Assembly (NCBI GenBank): GCA_030512335.1
Contig: JAULSU010000006.1
Span: forward strand, 1,612,001 to 1,676,000
Origin: Immersiella caudata
Lineage: Eukaryota; Ascomycota; Sordariomycetes; Sordariales; Lasiosphaeriaceae
Reading direction: 5' to 3'
Length of the DNA stretch: 64,000 bases
Shown: in pieces, positions 21,415-32,613 of the stretch
Numbering within the stretch: position 1 is the stretch's first letter
Layout: the number at the start of each line of letters is the position of its first letter
Program-made: the position numbers and the translations under genes
Notes under the pieces: model-generated
The model's database searches: none
The model's input: only the letters and a program-made list of their open reading frames with translations
Told to the model about the DNA's origin: nothing

Positions 21415-22309
21415 AGCCGCTTTTTTGCCCGTCATTGGCACCACAGCAGCACCATTTTTTCAGCCAGTCGTGCTATACGGTGACTGACGGATCGACTCAA
21501 CGACCTCCAGGGTCCTGCGTAAATGGTCGGCATCCCGAGAAATACAGGTTCGTTGGCGATTCTTTTGCTCAAGCCCCACCGCACCTGGATACCCAGGGGG
21601 TATTTGGCTGCCCTGTTGCTTAAAAAGGTGTATCAGGGGCGCTCTGGCTACACAAGGGAGGCCCTCTTAGCAGGGGTTCAGGTGCATCGTTCAACTTCTC
21701 ACCACTGGTAGCAATGCAGCGCGACGGAAGATACCAGGGGGCTGTGACAGGAAACCCACGAACGAAATATTGCATGTGGTAATTGTGGGGGAGTGGAAAA
21801 GAGCGATAAAGCGGTCAAACAAAATGCCAAATTACACTCGACAAGCAGCCCACCCTGGGAAGGCGCGACGGGAGGGGATAGAGTCGGTCGCCAAACGAGA
21901 TCTTGCCAATGCAGCCGCTGCAGTCACGCTCCAGCCCACAATCCCGGACGATCGAGTCCGCAAAGGCTTCTCACGAGTTGAAGGGGTTCGCGAAACGAAA
22001 TAAGAAACCATCTTGCGAGTCGACTTCTTTGAATTGGCTGAGTCATCGTCCTTCAGCTTCACCTCCCCGCCTGAGATGCCCTGTGACAAAGCTCTTGCCA
22101 TGCTTGGTCGTGGGGAACTCGACCGGCAGTTGCCCTTAGGCCCTCATGGAAACGGAACTCGGCCAGCATAAATGACAGTCCTCTCCTCTTGCTCGACTTC
22201 TCGATTCTCACACTCAGACATCATTTCTTCCACCTCTTCATTCAGCCAAGCAGCCATACCCAGACACTCTTTGGAATCCTCACAGCATCATCGACTTCGC
22301 ATCATCAGC
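21415..22309. other. Intergenic region
   Basis: Nothing recognised apart from a TATA-like CATAAATG near 22158, about 150 bases before the secreted-protein gene. Confidence 0.45.
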
Positions 22310-23049
22310 ATGATTCCGTCAGCCATCCTCGCCGGCATCGTCATGCTCGCATCAGGAGTTGTCTCGGTAGGGAAGACGTCCCCCTCCTCTTCAGTCCGTC
22401 AGCTGACCTTCGCTGCATCCAGACTCCCCACCGAAAATACGATCTGACCAGTCGTGCCCCCCTCCCCGGTTTCAACCTCAAAGTGCTCGAATGGACAGCC
22501 CAAGCCACGCCCGGCGGTGAGACTATCAACGTCAACGGCACAGTACAAGACGTCGTCGCTGCCCTCAACAAAATCGATCCCCAGTACGAAGCCAGGCTCC
22601 GTCAAGACACCAGCCTCCAATCACGTTCATTGGACGAATCATACTTTTACAAGCGCAAAAGCTACGACTGTATCCGTATCGGGTCTCGAGGAGTCGACCC
22701 TGGTGAAATTAAGGACGGCATCCGGTACCTGCGGACGGTGAGCGGTCGGCCCAAGAACGGGCCTGGGCCTGGGAACTGCGGTCGGATTTCCTGCTCGTGG
22801 GCATCGGCCATATACTGGTGTAACGAGGTAACTATTAACTTTGCCACCGGTACTCGATGAGGTACTGACTGATCCTGCGTCCAGGATGAATCCGAGAAGG
22901 AGCTCGACACGTTCGCGCGCATCGCCGATGCCGCTTCGTTTCTGGTGCAGAAGTGCTGGGACGGTAAAAGGGGAAGTGGGTTTGGTGGCACAGTGATTCA
23001 TGAAGATAACTGGAGTGTCGTGATAAAATTTGATGGAGAGAATTGTTGA
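22310..23049 (+). CDS. Secreted six-cysteine protein of a widespread fungal family
   Basis: Model join(22310..22366,22423..22827,22885..23049), 208 residues; introns of 56 and 57 bases, both phase 0. Exon 1 is exactly the signal peptide (MIPSAILAGIVMLASGVVS). The mature protein has LPGFNLKVLEWTAQATPGG, a helix-like VQDVVAALNKIDPQYEA, then VSGRPKNGPGPGNCGRISCSW and IYWCNE, with six cysteines in all (YDCIR, GNCGR, ISCSW, YWCNE, QKCWD, ENC at the C-terminus). I recognise this pattern as a recurrent uncharacterised secreted fungal protein family ending in NW.V...NC. It has no catalytic motif. Role in host or microbe interaction is plausible but unproven. Confidence 0.82.
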
Positions 23050-24220
23050 GCGGGTGTGGACGGGACTGCATGACATGGCCTGCGCTACCGCTCCTAATGG
23101 CGCCTCTCATGCACCTCTACAATGGAGAGGAGGCTTTGAGTACTCTCTATAGTAGTCGTTAATAAGACAAAGAACCTATTTTGAAGTACCAACGTCCTCC
23201 TCACTCTCGACAACAGCTAGCCCTCGAGGCTCGCAAGCTCGGCTGGCAGGAAAACGAGTCCCTCATACTGCTCGAGCGCAGGCGACCATACCAAGCGGAA
23301 AATCCCGGATCCCACCCACTCTCTCGTCAACATGTCTGTGGCGGCAGCTGTCTTTTTGACCTCTACCCCCTTTTTATTTGCTGGTGGGGAGGACTCTGAC
23401 CGTTGGCTAGCGCGGGCGATCCAGGTACGCAACGGCGGGGCTGGAACTTGGGGGCTGGAACTTGGGGGCGCTTGGGAAAGTTAAACGTTGGTAGCGCTGA
23501 GCTTGAGTCGAGGGACCCGTTGGGATGGGAGTCCCGGGGCATTGGGTCTGGCCGAGCCGGCGCTAGCTCATGGTTAGGGGAGTTACCGTGGCGCCCGTTG
23601 CGTGGGTCCTTGTCCGGAATGACGGCGCCTGCGTCGTGATGGGCTGGTCTGGATCTTGGTATCCCGTATGGAGAGATCTGGGATAGGTAGGGATGTGCCC
23701 AGGGGCTCGAGAGCTGCAATACATACAGTCGGGTCTCTCGATCTACGGAAGGGAGCTCCGGCGGTCTTTCATCTGTAAAGTGCTTGCATCTGCAGCTAGG
23801 CTCTTCAGCTCTATCGGGGAAGATCTTCACCCCTCGCCCGAGCGAGGCTACCCTGGCGTTCAGACCCGACCGTGTGGAGCGCCCGCGCGTCGACCTACGC
23901 CATGCCACCCGCTCGCATATCCAATCCTTGACTCTATCGCAACTCGCTTTCCCGATGCTTCCGATAGCTCTCTACCAAGATGGCGGACTTGGTGATCACG
24001 TCTGGAACACGCAGCCACGTGCGTGGGCCATCCAGAACTGCTCTCGAACCCTCCCCCTGAGACTCTCGAACCCGCTCTGACAAGTCTGAGAGTGCCATCA
24101 CCAGCCCCCCGCGGGCGATGGGAGTCTGTCCCCTTTTGTATCAACAGGATACTAATCAGCCCTTTGCAACCCCTGCCGTTCTTTCCGTTCTGTCCTCCTC
24201 ACTTCCGTATACCACCCACC
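23050..24220. other. Intergenic region
   Basis: About 1.2 kb. Long open frames on both strands overlap but look random and GC-driven. A direct duplication of GCTGGAACTTGGGG occurs at about 23440-23470. Promoter of the LicD-like gene is expected at the 3' end. Confidence 0.45.
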
Positions 24221-25070
24221 ATGAAGCTGAGCGCCCTATCCATCATCCTCGCCACTCTCCTCCCAACCTCAACCGCCCTCCTCATCTCTCCCAAATCCCA
24301 CTCCCTCCCCTACCCAGAGTACAAATACTTCCAAGAACCTGGCGTGTCAGAAATATACGGCCACTACGACTCCCGCTACTTCCGCGCCCTCATCCCCTAC
24401 GACGAACACATCATCACCCTACGCCACCTCATCCGCTCGTACCTCACCACGCTTCGTACCCTCGGTGTCGACACTTGGCTCGCCCATGGTACATTGCTAG
24501 GCTGGTGGTGGAACGGGCGGATCATGCCGTGGGATTACGACCTCGACGTGCAAATGTCGAGCGCCAGCTTGGCGTATTTAGGGGGACGGTACAACCGGAC
24601 GGAATACAGGTATCAGTTCCCAGGAGAGTCAGGGACGGTGAACAAGACGTACCTCTTAGATATAAATCCCTTCCACGGAATGACGGGGCGCGGGGCAGGG
24701 CTGAACGTGATCGATGCGAGGTGGATTGATATGGAGAATGGCATGTTTATTGACATTACGGGGTTGATGGAGCGGGATGCGAAAAGGAAGCCGGGGGTGT
24801 GGAGTTGTAAGAACTTTCATCGGTATAGGACGAGGGAGATGTGGCCGTTGAGGGAGACGGAGTTTGAGGGGGTGAGGGCGAAAGTGCCGTATGACTTTGA
24901 CACGGTGCTGAGGGATGAGTATGGGAGGAGGGCGATGATAGTTACTGAGTGGGAGGGGTGAGTTGTGTTTACTGTTTACCCTTTACAAAAAGGAGAGAAT
25001 GCTGACTTGGCGTAGGCACCGGTGGGACGAGGGGCAGAAGAAGTGGGTGAAGAAGGGGCCGGGACGGTAG
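24221..25070 (+). CDS. LicD-family protein with signal peptide
   Basis: Model join(24221..24957,25016..25070), 263 residues. The N-terminus is a signal peptide or signal anchor (LSALSIILATLLPTSTALL), so the protein enters the secretory pathway. The LicD core is clear: WLAHGTLLGWWWNG followed by MPWDYDLDVQM, whose Asp-rich motif corresponds to the nucleotidyltransferase-fold metal site. The family includes bacterial phosphocholine transferases and fungal Mnn4-type regulators of mannosylphosphate transfer; here the protein probably modifies surface glycans with a phosphodiester-linked group. The last exon adds a short basic tail (KKWVKKGPGR). Start chosen at the signal peptide Met rather than any upstream in-frame codon. 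Composition is C-rich 5' and G-rich 3'. Confidence 0.85.
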
Positions 25071-25381
25071 AATCCTAGGCTACATCGTTTGGAGGCTGGA
25101 AAACCGGCGTTGAATAAGGTTGTTTCGGTAGCATTTGCAGGCGTTGGAAGCTTCGGGACATGTTAGGGACGCAATGTCTGAAGGTATCCGCGGACAGTAA
25201 TACCGGTGGGGAGGGTACCTGGTATGAACATATCCTCGGAGAAAAAGAAATTGGGCCTGGCGCCCATGATACTTGAGGGTAAGTCCCATGGAACTTGGAT
25301 CTTGTGCAGTTGGTGTCAATTAGTTTCTCTCTTGCTCAACATGTCGTAAAAGCATCTCCCCCAGGTATTGTTCGCACCGCT
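25071..25381. other. Convergent 3' intergenic region
   Basis: 311 bases between two converging genes; only 3' UTR sequence expected. Confidence 0.6.
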
Positions 25382-26473
25382 CTACGATGAGCTCCCCCCT
25401 CCTGAGCCTCGTGCTTGATCTCCGCCATCCTTCTTCGTATCGTTGACATTCCTGAATCTTGACTCTGCGGCACGCGCTAGAATCTCTCTCCTGCTCAAGC
25501 CAGCCGTGCTCTGGCTAGCTGCCCCTCCCAGCGTGTACTCGCCCCCGACCCAACCACCTGCATCTTCGTGAACGTCGTCGACAACGGGCTGGTACTCCTC
25601 CTCCCCTACCGTTCTGCCTCCACTCTTCCAATCTGCTTCGTGCACTTCCCGTTCAATCTGATGGCACAGGTCCCAGAAATTCCTATCGTGTGGACCATGC
25701 ACGTTGTGTGCCAGTTCGTGGCAGAGTGTTTTCCGAATTGTTTTGTAGTCACGGTAGCCGTCGTACGCATCTGTGCGCAGACGAAGCTCGATAACCTCTC
25801 CTTGGTTTCGGTTTAGCCCCAAGATGCGCGTCGTACCCTCGTGATTCGACTCGGTATATTGTGATGGATCCATCTCCGTCAGGAGGCCGACACTGAACTT
25901 GTGCTTCCTCATGGATGCCTTGATGCCGGGGTCGGCTTTCAACCTCTCGAGAAACTGCCTGCTGCGCTCCGGGTTGGGAAGATACGGCAACGGGCGAATT
26001 GTTTGAAAGGTATATGCCTCGTCCTCCTGTGTTCTGCCGCGGTTGCGACGTACGCGGGGGACGGCGCCCATGGCTGCCCTGCGCGCGGCTTCGATCGACA
26101 TGGCAGCTATCCGTGCCTCCTTGAGCTGCTTCTGTGTATCGCTTCTGGGCGCCATCAACCTGATCGAATTGCCGTTGAGCGGAGATATGTCCACTTTGTC
26201 ATCCTCCGGGCTCTTTAGCAGTGTCTTGAATCCAGGGACACGCTTTTCAACGATGGCTTTGCTCATCGTCCAGTCGTAGTCTGGCCACCCCAGCTGCGCA
26301 TGCAGTATGATGTCTTCGAGTTTCGCGCCCGTGTTGAACGCCCACGTGTCTGAGGACTTCTCCGGTCCGAATTTGATGGTGATAGTAAGCTCGGCATCAC
26401 CCGAGACACCCGGCTTCTCATCCAGGTCTGCCCGCTGGGCGATGCCATCCTCCACCTCTGGTCTTTGCTCCAT
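25382..26473 (-). CDS. Ubiquitin-like / WLM-domain metallopeptidase
   Basis: Single exon, 363 residues from the ATG at 26473 (context AATATGG). Residues about 30-110 look like a ubiquitin-like domain (LTITIKFGPEKSSDTWAF, ending NSIRLMA). The WLM domain follows, with the zinc-binding and catalytic motif HELAHNVHGPHDRNF at about residue 252. The family includes yeast Wss1 and plant/fungal UBL-WLM proteins that proteolyse DNA-protein crosslinks or SUMO/ubiquitin-linked chromatin proteins. Here there is no clear C-terminal SUMO-interacting tail; the end is Gly/Ser-rich. The frame is open for 108 more codons upstream and includes a hydrophobic stretch, but that part resembles UTR rather than protein. 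Confidence 0.85.
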   Translation of the reverse strand: MEQRPEVEDGIAQRADLDEKPGVSGDAELTITIKFGPEKSSDTWAFNTGAKLEDIILHAQLGWPDYDWTMSKAIVEKRVPGFKTLLKSPEDDKVDISPLNGNSIRLMAPRSDTQKQLKEARIAAMSIEAARRAAMGAVPRVRRNRGRTQEDEAYTFQTIRPLPYLPNPERSRQFLERLKADPGIKASMRKHKFSVGLLTEMDPSQYTESNHEGTTRILGLNRNQGEVIELRLRTDAYDGYRDYKTIRKTLCHELAHNVHGPHDRNFWDLCHQIEREVHEADWKSGGRTVGEEEYQPVVDDVHEDAGGWVGGEYTLGGAASQSTAGLSRREILARAAESRFRNVNDTKKDGGDQARGSGGGSSS

Positions 26474-28012
26474 ATTCCGCGTCGGCAATCTGGAGCTTCT
26501 GATGATCCTATCTATCGACGATGTGGTGTCGATGAGTTGCGAACAGGGGTTCCAGGGGATAGCGGGGTGAATGTGTGAGGTGCCGAACTCTTGGTGAATG
26601 TGGGTTACTGGAATATGACGGGAAGGAGCTATTCCGAATAGTTCGGGAATGAAAGAAATGAGAGTAAAGGAAATGGAGATAAGTAGGGAAGCTGAGAAGT
26701 TATGACTTGTAAATCTCACTGGGGATTGTGACCTGGAAATAAATGAATTAGGCGTCGATGTGGAAGCATGGTTCTCGGGGCTCAAGATGGCGACCATTCT
26801 AGAAGCGCGGGAGTGGCCGTGGGTTCGTCATCAGACCTGCTTTGTCATCAAGCCTCATAGGTGGGCAGTTCCGCCATCGCGAGACGTTTGCAACGACTTC
26901 GGCCACCAATTGCGCTATGAGATCAGACCTGGGGCTCGGCATTTGTTGAAATTGATGCTGGCGAAGAAGTGATAGGACCTCCGTGAGCAAACTCGTCGTT
27001 TGGGATTGATCGTGGAACTTCGCGACCCCATCCTTTAGGAGTGGAGGTACCTAGCGCCTGCGGCAGACGCATGCTCAGTCACGTTGTAACCCAGCTCAAA
27101 CCCGCATCGAGAACTTCATTGAGGCCCATCACCCGGGAGTTCATCAGAGCCGAGAACTGTGCCACCGGGTTCGTTGAAGGACGAGCCATTGAAGCGGCAC
27201 GAAAACCAGGAAATGGAAGGAACCTGAAAATCAACGCGGGGATCCCAGTACTATTTTGGAAATCCGGGAGAGCCGCGTTTTGGGGGTTGGGAGCGCTTCC
27301 TCGGCATCACGATTGCCGAGGGGCAGCGGACAATGACAGCCAGCTCAGCTCTGCCAGCGGCTGCATGCATTGTTAGGAACACAATAGTCTGAATGACAAG
27401 AGGAGGGGCAGTGCCACCAAGAACCAGAGAGCGACCGTAAATCCGTCATCCGAGAGATCAACGGCAGCCGCACGACATCTCTGCCTGGTCAGAAACATGC
27501 TAGCGCCGCACCGCAGTGGGTCGTTCCTGGAGAGGAAAACGGGCCCGTTGTCAAATCTCAGGTCTCACGGCGCCCACAGCGCCTGCAGCAGGGATGAGAT
27601 TGGGGAGCAAATCAGCAAACCATCGTCCCCGGATTCGTGATAGCTAGTACCGACTACCGAAATTCTGCCTTCCATTTCGAGTGCAGCCAAAGTACGCGGT
27701 ACCTTGGCCGAGTCTCGGCTCGTCTGGGCTTCGTATCGTCGTCCTCCTTTTCATCCCTCTCCACCCACACCGTGCCACTTCGTGTTGGTCTTCCTCCTTC
27801 TTGCCTCCTGATGAATTGAGGAAGGCGGTTCTCCGTGATCATTCACATTTGTGCTTTTTCCCATTCTTGTCACTCCTTTTGACACAATTGCCCGGCTCAG
27901 ACATTTTTACCTGTCTGACCACCACGCTCTCTTGGCTAAGAGAGAAACGACAGTGCGCTTTTCTTACCCGCTCGGTAGATTTTATTTCGCCCTCTCTGTC
28001 GACAACGCAACA
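26474..28012. promoter_or_regulatory. Divergent promoter region, WLM gene and GH72 gene
   Basis: 1.5 kb between divergent start codons. No gene recognised. The 300 bases before 28013 are T/C-rich (TTTTTCCCATTC, CTCTCTTGG), as in strongly expressed fungal promoters or leaders. Confidence 0.4.
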
Positions 28013-29614
28013 ATGCTTGTACGCAGCTCCTTCTCTCCCGCCGGTTCCTGGCAGAGGGCCAGGGCTCCCTAGTTGGGCAGAGCTGACATTTGCGCCGTGT
28101 AGCTCCAATCTGCGCTCGTCGCCCTCGGCGCGTCTATTGCGGCCGCCGTCCCCGTCCTCGAAGCGAAAGACAACTACTTCATCAACCCCAAGACTGGCAA
28201 TCGCTTCCAGATCGTCGGTGTCGCATACCAGCCGGGCGGCTCGGCTGGCTACAACCCCGACCTCAAGGTTGACCCCCTCAGCGACCGCGACGTCTGCCTC
28301 CGCGATGCCGCGCTCCTCCAGGTTCTTGGTGTCAACGCCATTCGCGTCTATAACCTGAACCCAGACCTCAACCACGATGAATGCGCAAGCATCTTCAACG
28401 CCGCTGGCATGTACATGCTGCTCGACGTGAATTCGCCACTGGTCGGTGAGAGTCTGACCAGCTGGAATCCATGGGAGTCGTATTATTCCTCGTACCTGAA
28501 CCGCACCTTCGCCGTCGTGGAGGCCTTCAAGGACTACCCCAACACCCTCGCATTCTTCTCCGGAAACGAGGTCATGAACAACGAGGAGACCGCCGCCACC
28601 GTCCCTCCCTACTCGCGCGCCGTCCAGCGCGACATCAAGGAGTACATCTCCAAGCACAGCGATCGCAAGATTCCCGTTGGCTACTCGGCCGCCGATGTCC
28701 GTGAGATTCTGTTCGACAGCTACAACTACTTCCAGTGCGCCATCGATGGCAAGTCGGACGACCTCAGCCACGCCGATCTCTTCGCCCTGAACAGCTACAG
28801 CTGGTGCGGTACTGCGAGCTTTAAGACTGCCGGTTACGACGTGCTTGTGGAGGGCTTCAAGGGCAGCTCCGTACCGATCTTCTACTCCGAATATGGCTGC
28901 AACACCCCCTCCCCGCGCGTCTTCACCGAGGTGGGCGCTATCTACGGCCCCGAGATGACTGATGTGTTTTCTGGCGGTGTCATGTACGAGTACACCCAGG
29001 AGGCCAACAACTATGGTCTCGTCGACATCCACGAGGATGGCTCCATCACCCTCCGCTCCGACTACTATTCGCTCAAGAGCCAGTTCGCCAAGCTCGACTT
29101 CAAGACCATCCAGGGCGAGAAGCCCCCGACCGGGCCCGCCCCCAAGCCCCCGGTTTGCGACTCCAAGCTCATCACCACCAAGGACTTCAACAGCAACTTC
29201 ACTCTCCCGGTCCTTCCCCCTGGAGCCCGCGAGATCATTAACGGAGGCGTCAAGCCGACCCCCAAGGGCAAGCTCGTCACCCCCAGCACTCTCTCCGTCA
29301 AGTACAAGGTGAAGAACGCCGATGGGTCCGAGCTCAAGAACCTTGAGGTCAAGCAGCTGGCGGATGACCAGATCAACGGTATGTTGCCTCCTCCATTTTA
29401 TCCGCAACGTGCGCTAACAACCACTACAGAGCCCGGCCTTAACACGGCTGAGGTTGTCGCCCCCACTGGCACCCCCACCGGCTCCGGCTCGTCTGGTGGC
29501 TCGTCGACCAGCTCCGGCTCGTCGTCTAGCTCCACCAACGCCGGCAACAAGCCCGTCGCAATTGGCCTTCCAACCCTTGCCATGGGAGCCCTCGCTCTGT
29601 TCGCCGCCCTCTAA
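28013..29614 (+). CDS. GPI-anchored GH72 beta-1,3-glucanosyltransferase (Gel/Gas type)
   Basis: Model join(28013..28018,28103..29378,29430..29614), 488 residues. It elongates beta-1,3-glucan by cutting and rejoining chains at the outer plasma-membrane face. The first coding exon is only six bases (ATG CTT); with exon 2 it makes the signal peptide MLLQSALVALGASIAAA. Catalytic residues are intact: acid/base Glu about 157 in FFSGNEVMN and nucleophile Glu about 263 in FYSEYGCN; VGVAYQPGG and ALNSYSWCG also fit. No Cys-rich CBM43 module follows the catalytic domain, as in Gel1-like members. The C-terminus has a Gly/Ser-rich stalk, NAGN as likely GPI attachment region, and a hydrophobic tail (IGLPTLAMGALALFAAL). 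Confidence 0.95.
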
Positions 29615-30612
29615 GCGCAAACCTGTCAAATCCCACATTGGGCTTGTAAATCCCAAACCTACCCTATGGGCTGGCCCAGCCCACAAAAGGGCAGCAATGC
29701 ATCTTAGCGCTGCTGAGCGGGAGCATAGATAGTTTGACGATTTTGAAGGCACGGGATGCATAATGTAATAGGCTTTCTGTTTTCTACCATATGTCCGTGT
29801 TACATGGCATGGCGAGTCTATTTTGTTCTCTTCCTGTTTATAACTCGCAACATGTTGGCTGAGCGCGGATGGGGATGGATGACAACTTCAAAAGACACAA
29901 GATGCACAAGATCCATGGCGCGGTTTTCCTCTGTATGATACCACTTCCTTTCGCATTTTGTTCCCCAGCGTCTGTTTCATGTACCTATTCAGTTAAGAAG
30001 AGATGAGATGACGGTGCACGCAGACTTCCCATGCAAGTTTTGGCGTTGATGTATCATGAGTTTTGACGGGTGCCCGCCATATGCCCCACGCATTTCTTCA
30101 CCCAGGCATATCGGGCTCGAATGCAAGATCGATGCAGGGTAAGAAATGCATGGCCGGACGAGTACTTCTACTTGGTCAGATCTTGCAGCATGCGTCCGAG
30201 TCCAACCTGCGATGCCTGAAGGCTTCCGGACTCATCTAGGTTGTAACTTCTTGCTTGATGTGTTGCTTGGTCCGAGTCCTCACTCAGCATGACCTCCGAA
30301 TTTGCCAAGGTGAAGCGTAGGGTACCAATCCATCCAGACTTGCAGAGCAAGACAGAACAATACTTTTATTTGACATGACAGGTAGATTCCATGGCAGCGT
30401 ACAACTGACGTTCCGATTAAACTACAATAGCGACCGCATAACCATGACGTCCATGAACTCATGTCTCTGCTTGTATGGGCTTTCTCTATGTGGACCAACC
30501 AGGCTCCATCCCGCTTTCCGAGCCCATGCGCCCAACCTGTATATTACTGAAACCCATCCATCCCGTGAGAGCGAATCGCTGCGTGCCTAGCATCAACCTC
30601 GCATTGGCTTGC
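29615..30612. other. Convergent 3' intergenic region
   Basis: About 1 kb between two converging genes. Long 3' UTRs are likely; no coding motif seen. Confidence 0.5.
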
Positions 30613-32613
30613 CTAACCCTTGAACTCCTCGGCCTTGCTCTCTTCCCACTTGCCAGGGACGAGTGCCAGAGGAACGATACCGCTGACGTGCATCTCAGGG
30701 CCGAAGATCTTGGCGTCGAGACCAAGTTCTTGTGTTGCAGCCTTCATGTTCTTAAGACCCTCCTGGTAGTTGGGGCCGGCACGGCGGACCCAGATTTGGA
30801 CCTTGTGCTCGTTGAGAGCCTTGGCGTACTCACGCAGAGCCTTGATGACACCCTTGAAGGTGCTGGCAACGTTTGTGAAGTTAGCGATACCACCGCCGAT
30901 GAAGAGAACCTTGCCCTTCTCGCTCAGGGGAGCGCGGAGCATCAGGTCGAGCACAGTGCGGGCGTAGTGGTACGTTTGAGACTCGGTAGGAGCACCAGAG
31001 TACTCTCCGTAATTGGCAAGCTCATCGGCAAAGCCAGCCGAGGCGATAGCATCGGCATACACGACGGAGGCACCACCACCAGCGACGAGGGTCCAGATTC
31101 TGCCGTTGGGGTTGAGGACGGTGAGCTTGAGGGATGCACCAGTCTTGGCGTCGAGCTCAGCAATGTAGGCTTCCTCCTTTGTGAGCTCACGGCCGAAGGG
31201 GGCAGGGAACTCAATTGGCGGGCCGGCGTCGATGTTGACGGTGCCGTTGGCGGTCGTAGGGGCAACGATGCCAAGGGCAGCTGGGGATCTTGCGATAGCC
31301 CACTTCACGCCACACTCGAAGTCGGCAGTCTGGTCAAGCTTGGCAGCGAGATCCAGGAAGTGCACAGATGCAGAGGTGCAATCCTCGTTAGGGATAACGA
31401 CGAGGGGGTTGATCTCCAGGTAGGTGAACTGGCAGTCAACATAGACGGCGTAGAGGCGGGTAACTGCGCCTGGTTAGTTCATCGTTCAGCAGCAGTTGCA
31501 CGGGGACTTACTGAAGTCGACCAACACCTTGTGGACGCCCTTGGGAACCTTCGACAGGAGAGCCTTCGCGATCTCCTCGTTGGAGGGGTATTCTGAGAGG
31601 TCGACAGGGATGAGGAGCTTCTCAGCCTTCTCATCAACATCACCGACATCGACACCACCCTCGTGGGTGAAAAGGATCCAGTCGCCCTGTTAATAACGTT
31701 AGCATCTTCAAGGCAAGGCCCGCAAACACAAAACACCGGGTGCTCAAGGGTTGCATGTGGTCGTGCGTGGCTGGCTGAGCGATTCAACCTCACCGCGCAA
31801 TGGGCCGTCCACAGCGTAATGCGGTTTAGCCTCCATTCGTCCGTCGGCTCCGGGCGTTTCTTCCATCGGCACCCACACAAAATGCCGCCTTGATCGCACA
31901 TCCCGCGCGGCGGATATTCTCCCTCCTCAATAAAAGGAAGGAGAAACCCGCGAAGCAAAGTGCATCACTTGTTTTCTTTCTCTTCATCGAAGACAATGTT
32001 CGACACACCTCGACCCGGCCCCACAAGGCGTCGGACCCCAGATGCGCTTGCATGTGGGGCTGTCTCATGGCCATCACCCTTACTCTCATGAATCAAGGGA
32101 ACGCAGCACTTACGTCGCGCACGGAGTTGATCTACAAAGAAGTCAGCATGCCCGTCTTCTCAGCTTCTCGTCCTTCTCAGCTTCACTTACGTTGATGTAA
32201 TACTCGGTGTTTTGGGGATGCGGGACAAAGGGCTCGACAAGGAACGACCGAAGAACACCCTCGACATGCTCGACCTTCTGGGCCTTGCCAGCACGCGCAG
32301 CAACCCAAGCCTTTGCCTCGGGCCAGGTCTTGTTCAGAGCGAGGAGGCCGCTCTTGCCTCGGCGCTTGATCAGCTGGTCGGGCTTTGCGACGAACTTGGC
32401 ACCCTCGTGGAGAAGCCATGGGTATGTGACCTCGGCCTGGTCGAGAACGGCGTTCGCATCGGCATCCTCAGGGAAGTAGAGCGAGGCCAGTCTGGGGGGA
32501 GGGTTGTGCTTGGACGGGGGCGGGAGCGGGCTCGGCTTGATAGTCGGGGCGCGCGTGAGGTGGTAGTTGAGGATGGCCTTGCCATCCGCCTCGAGAATGC
32601 TCTTCGCAGACAT
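30613..32613 (-). CDS. acl2: ATP-citrate lyase subunit 2 (ATP-grasp/N-terminal half)
   Basis: Model complement(join(30613..31463,31512..31686,32114..32131,32191..32613)), 488 residues. Corresponds to the N-terminal half of animal ACLY, which binds ATP and citrate; with subunit 1 it cleaves cytosolic citrate to acetyl-CoA and oxaloacetate. Recognisable text: KAILNYHL, WLLHEGAKFVAKPDQLIKRRGK, EYYIN, YLEINPLVV, and VAGGGASVVYAD near the C-terminus. The second exon has just 18 bases (INSVRD) and is needed for the conserved EYYININSVRDGDWILF. It is followed by an unusually long 427-base intron (31687-32113). The divergent neighbour at 34726 encodes subunit 1. Confidence 0.95.

Noticed and set aside
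26474..26797. 108-codon N-terminal extension of the WLM protein with a hydrophobic stretch
   Set aside because: The text resembles UTR, and the ubiquitin-like domain begins soon after the ATG at 26473; a longer isoform remains possible but is not supported.
27839..29407. 522-codon reverse open frame
   Set aside because: Shadow of the GH72 gene on the opposite strand; low-complexity Val/Gly/Glu text, no motifs.
30475..31596. 373-codon forward open frame
   Set aside because: Antisense shadow of acl2.
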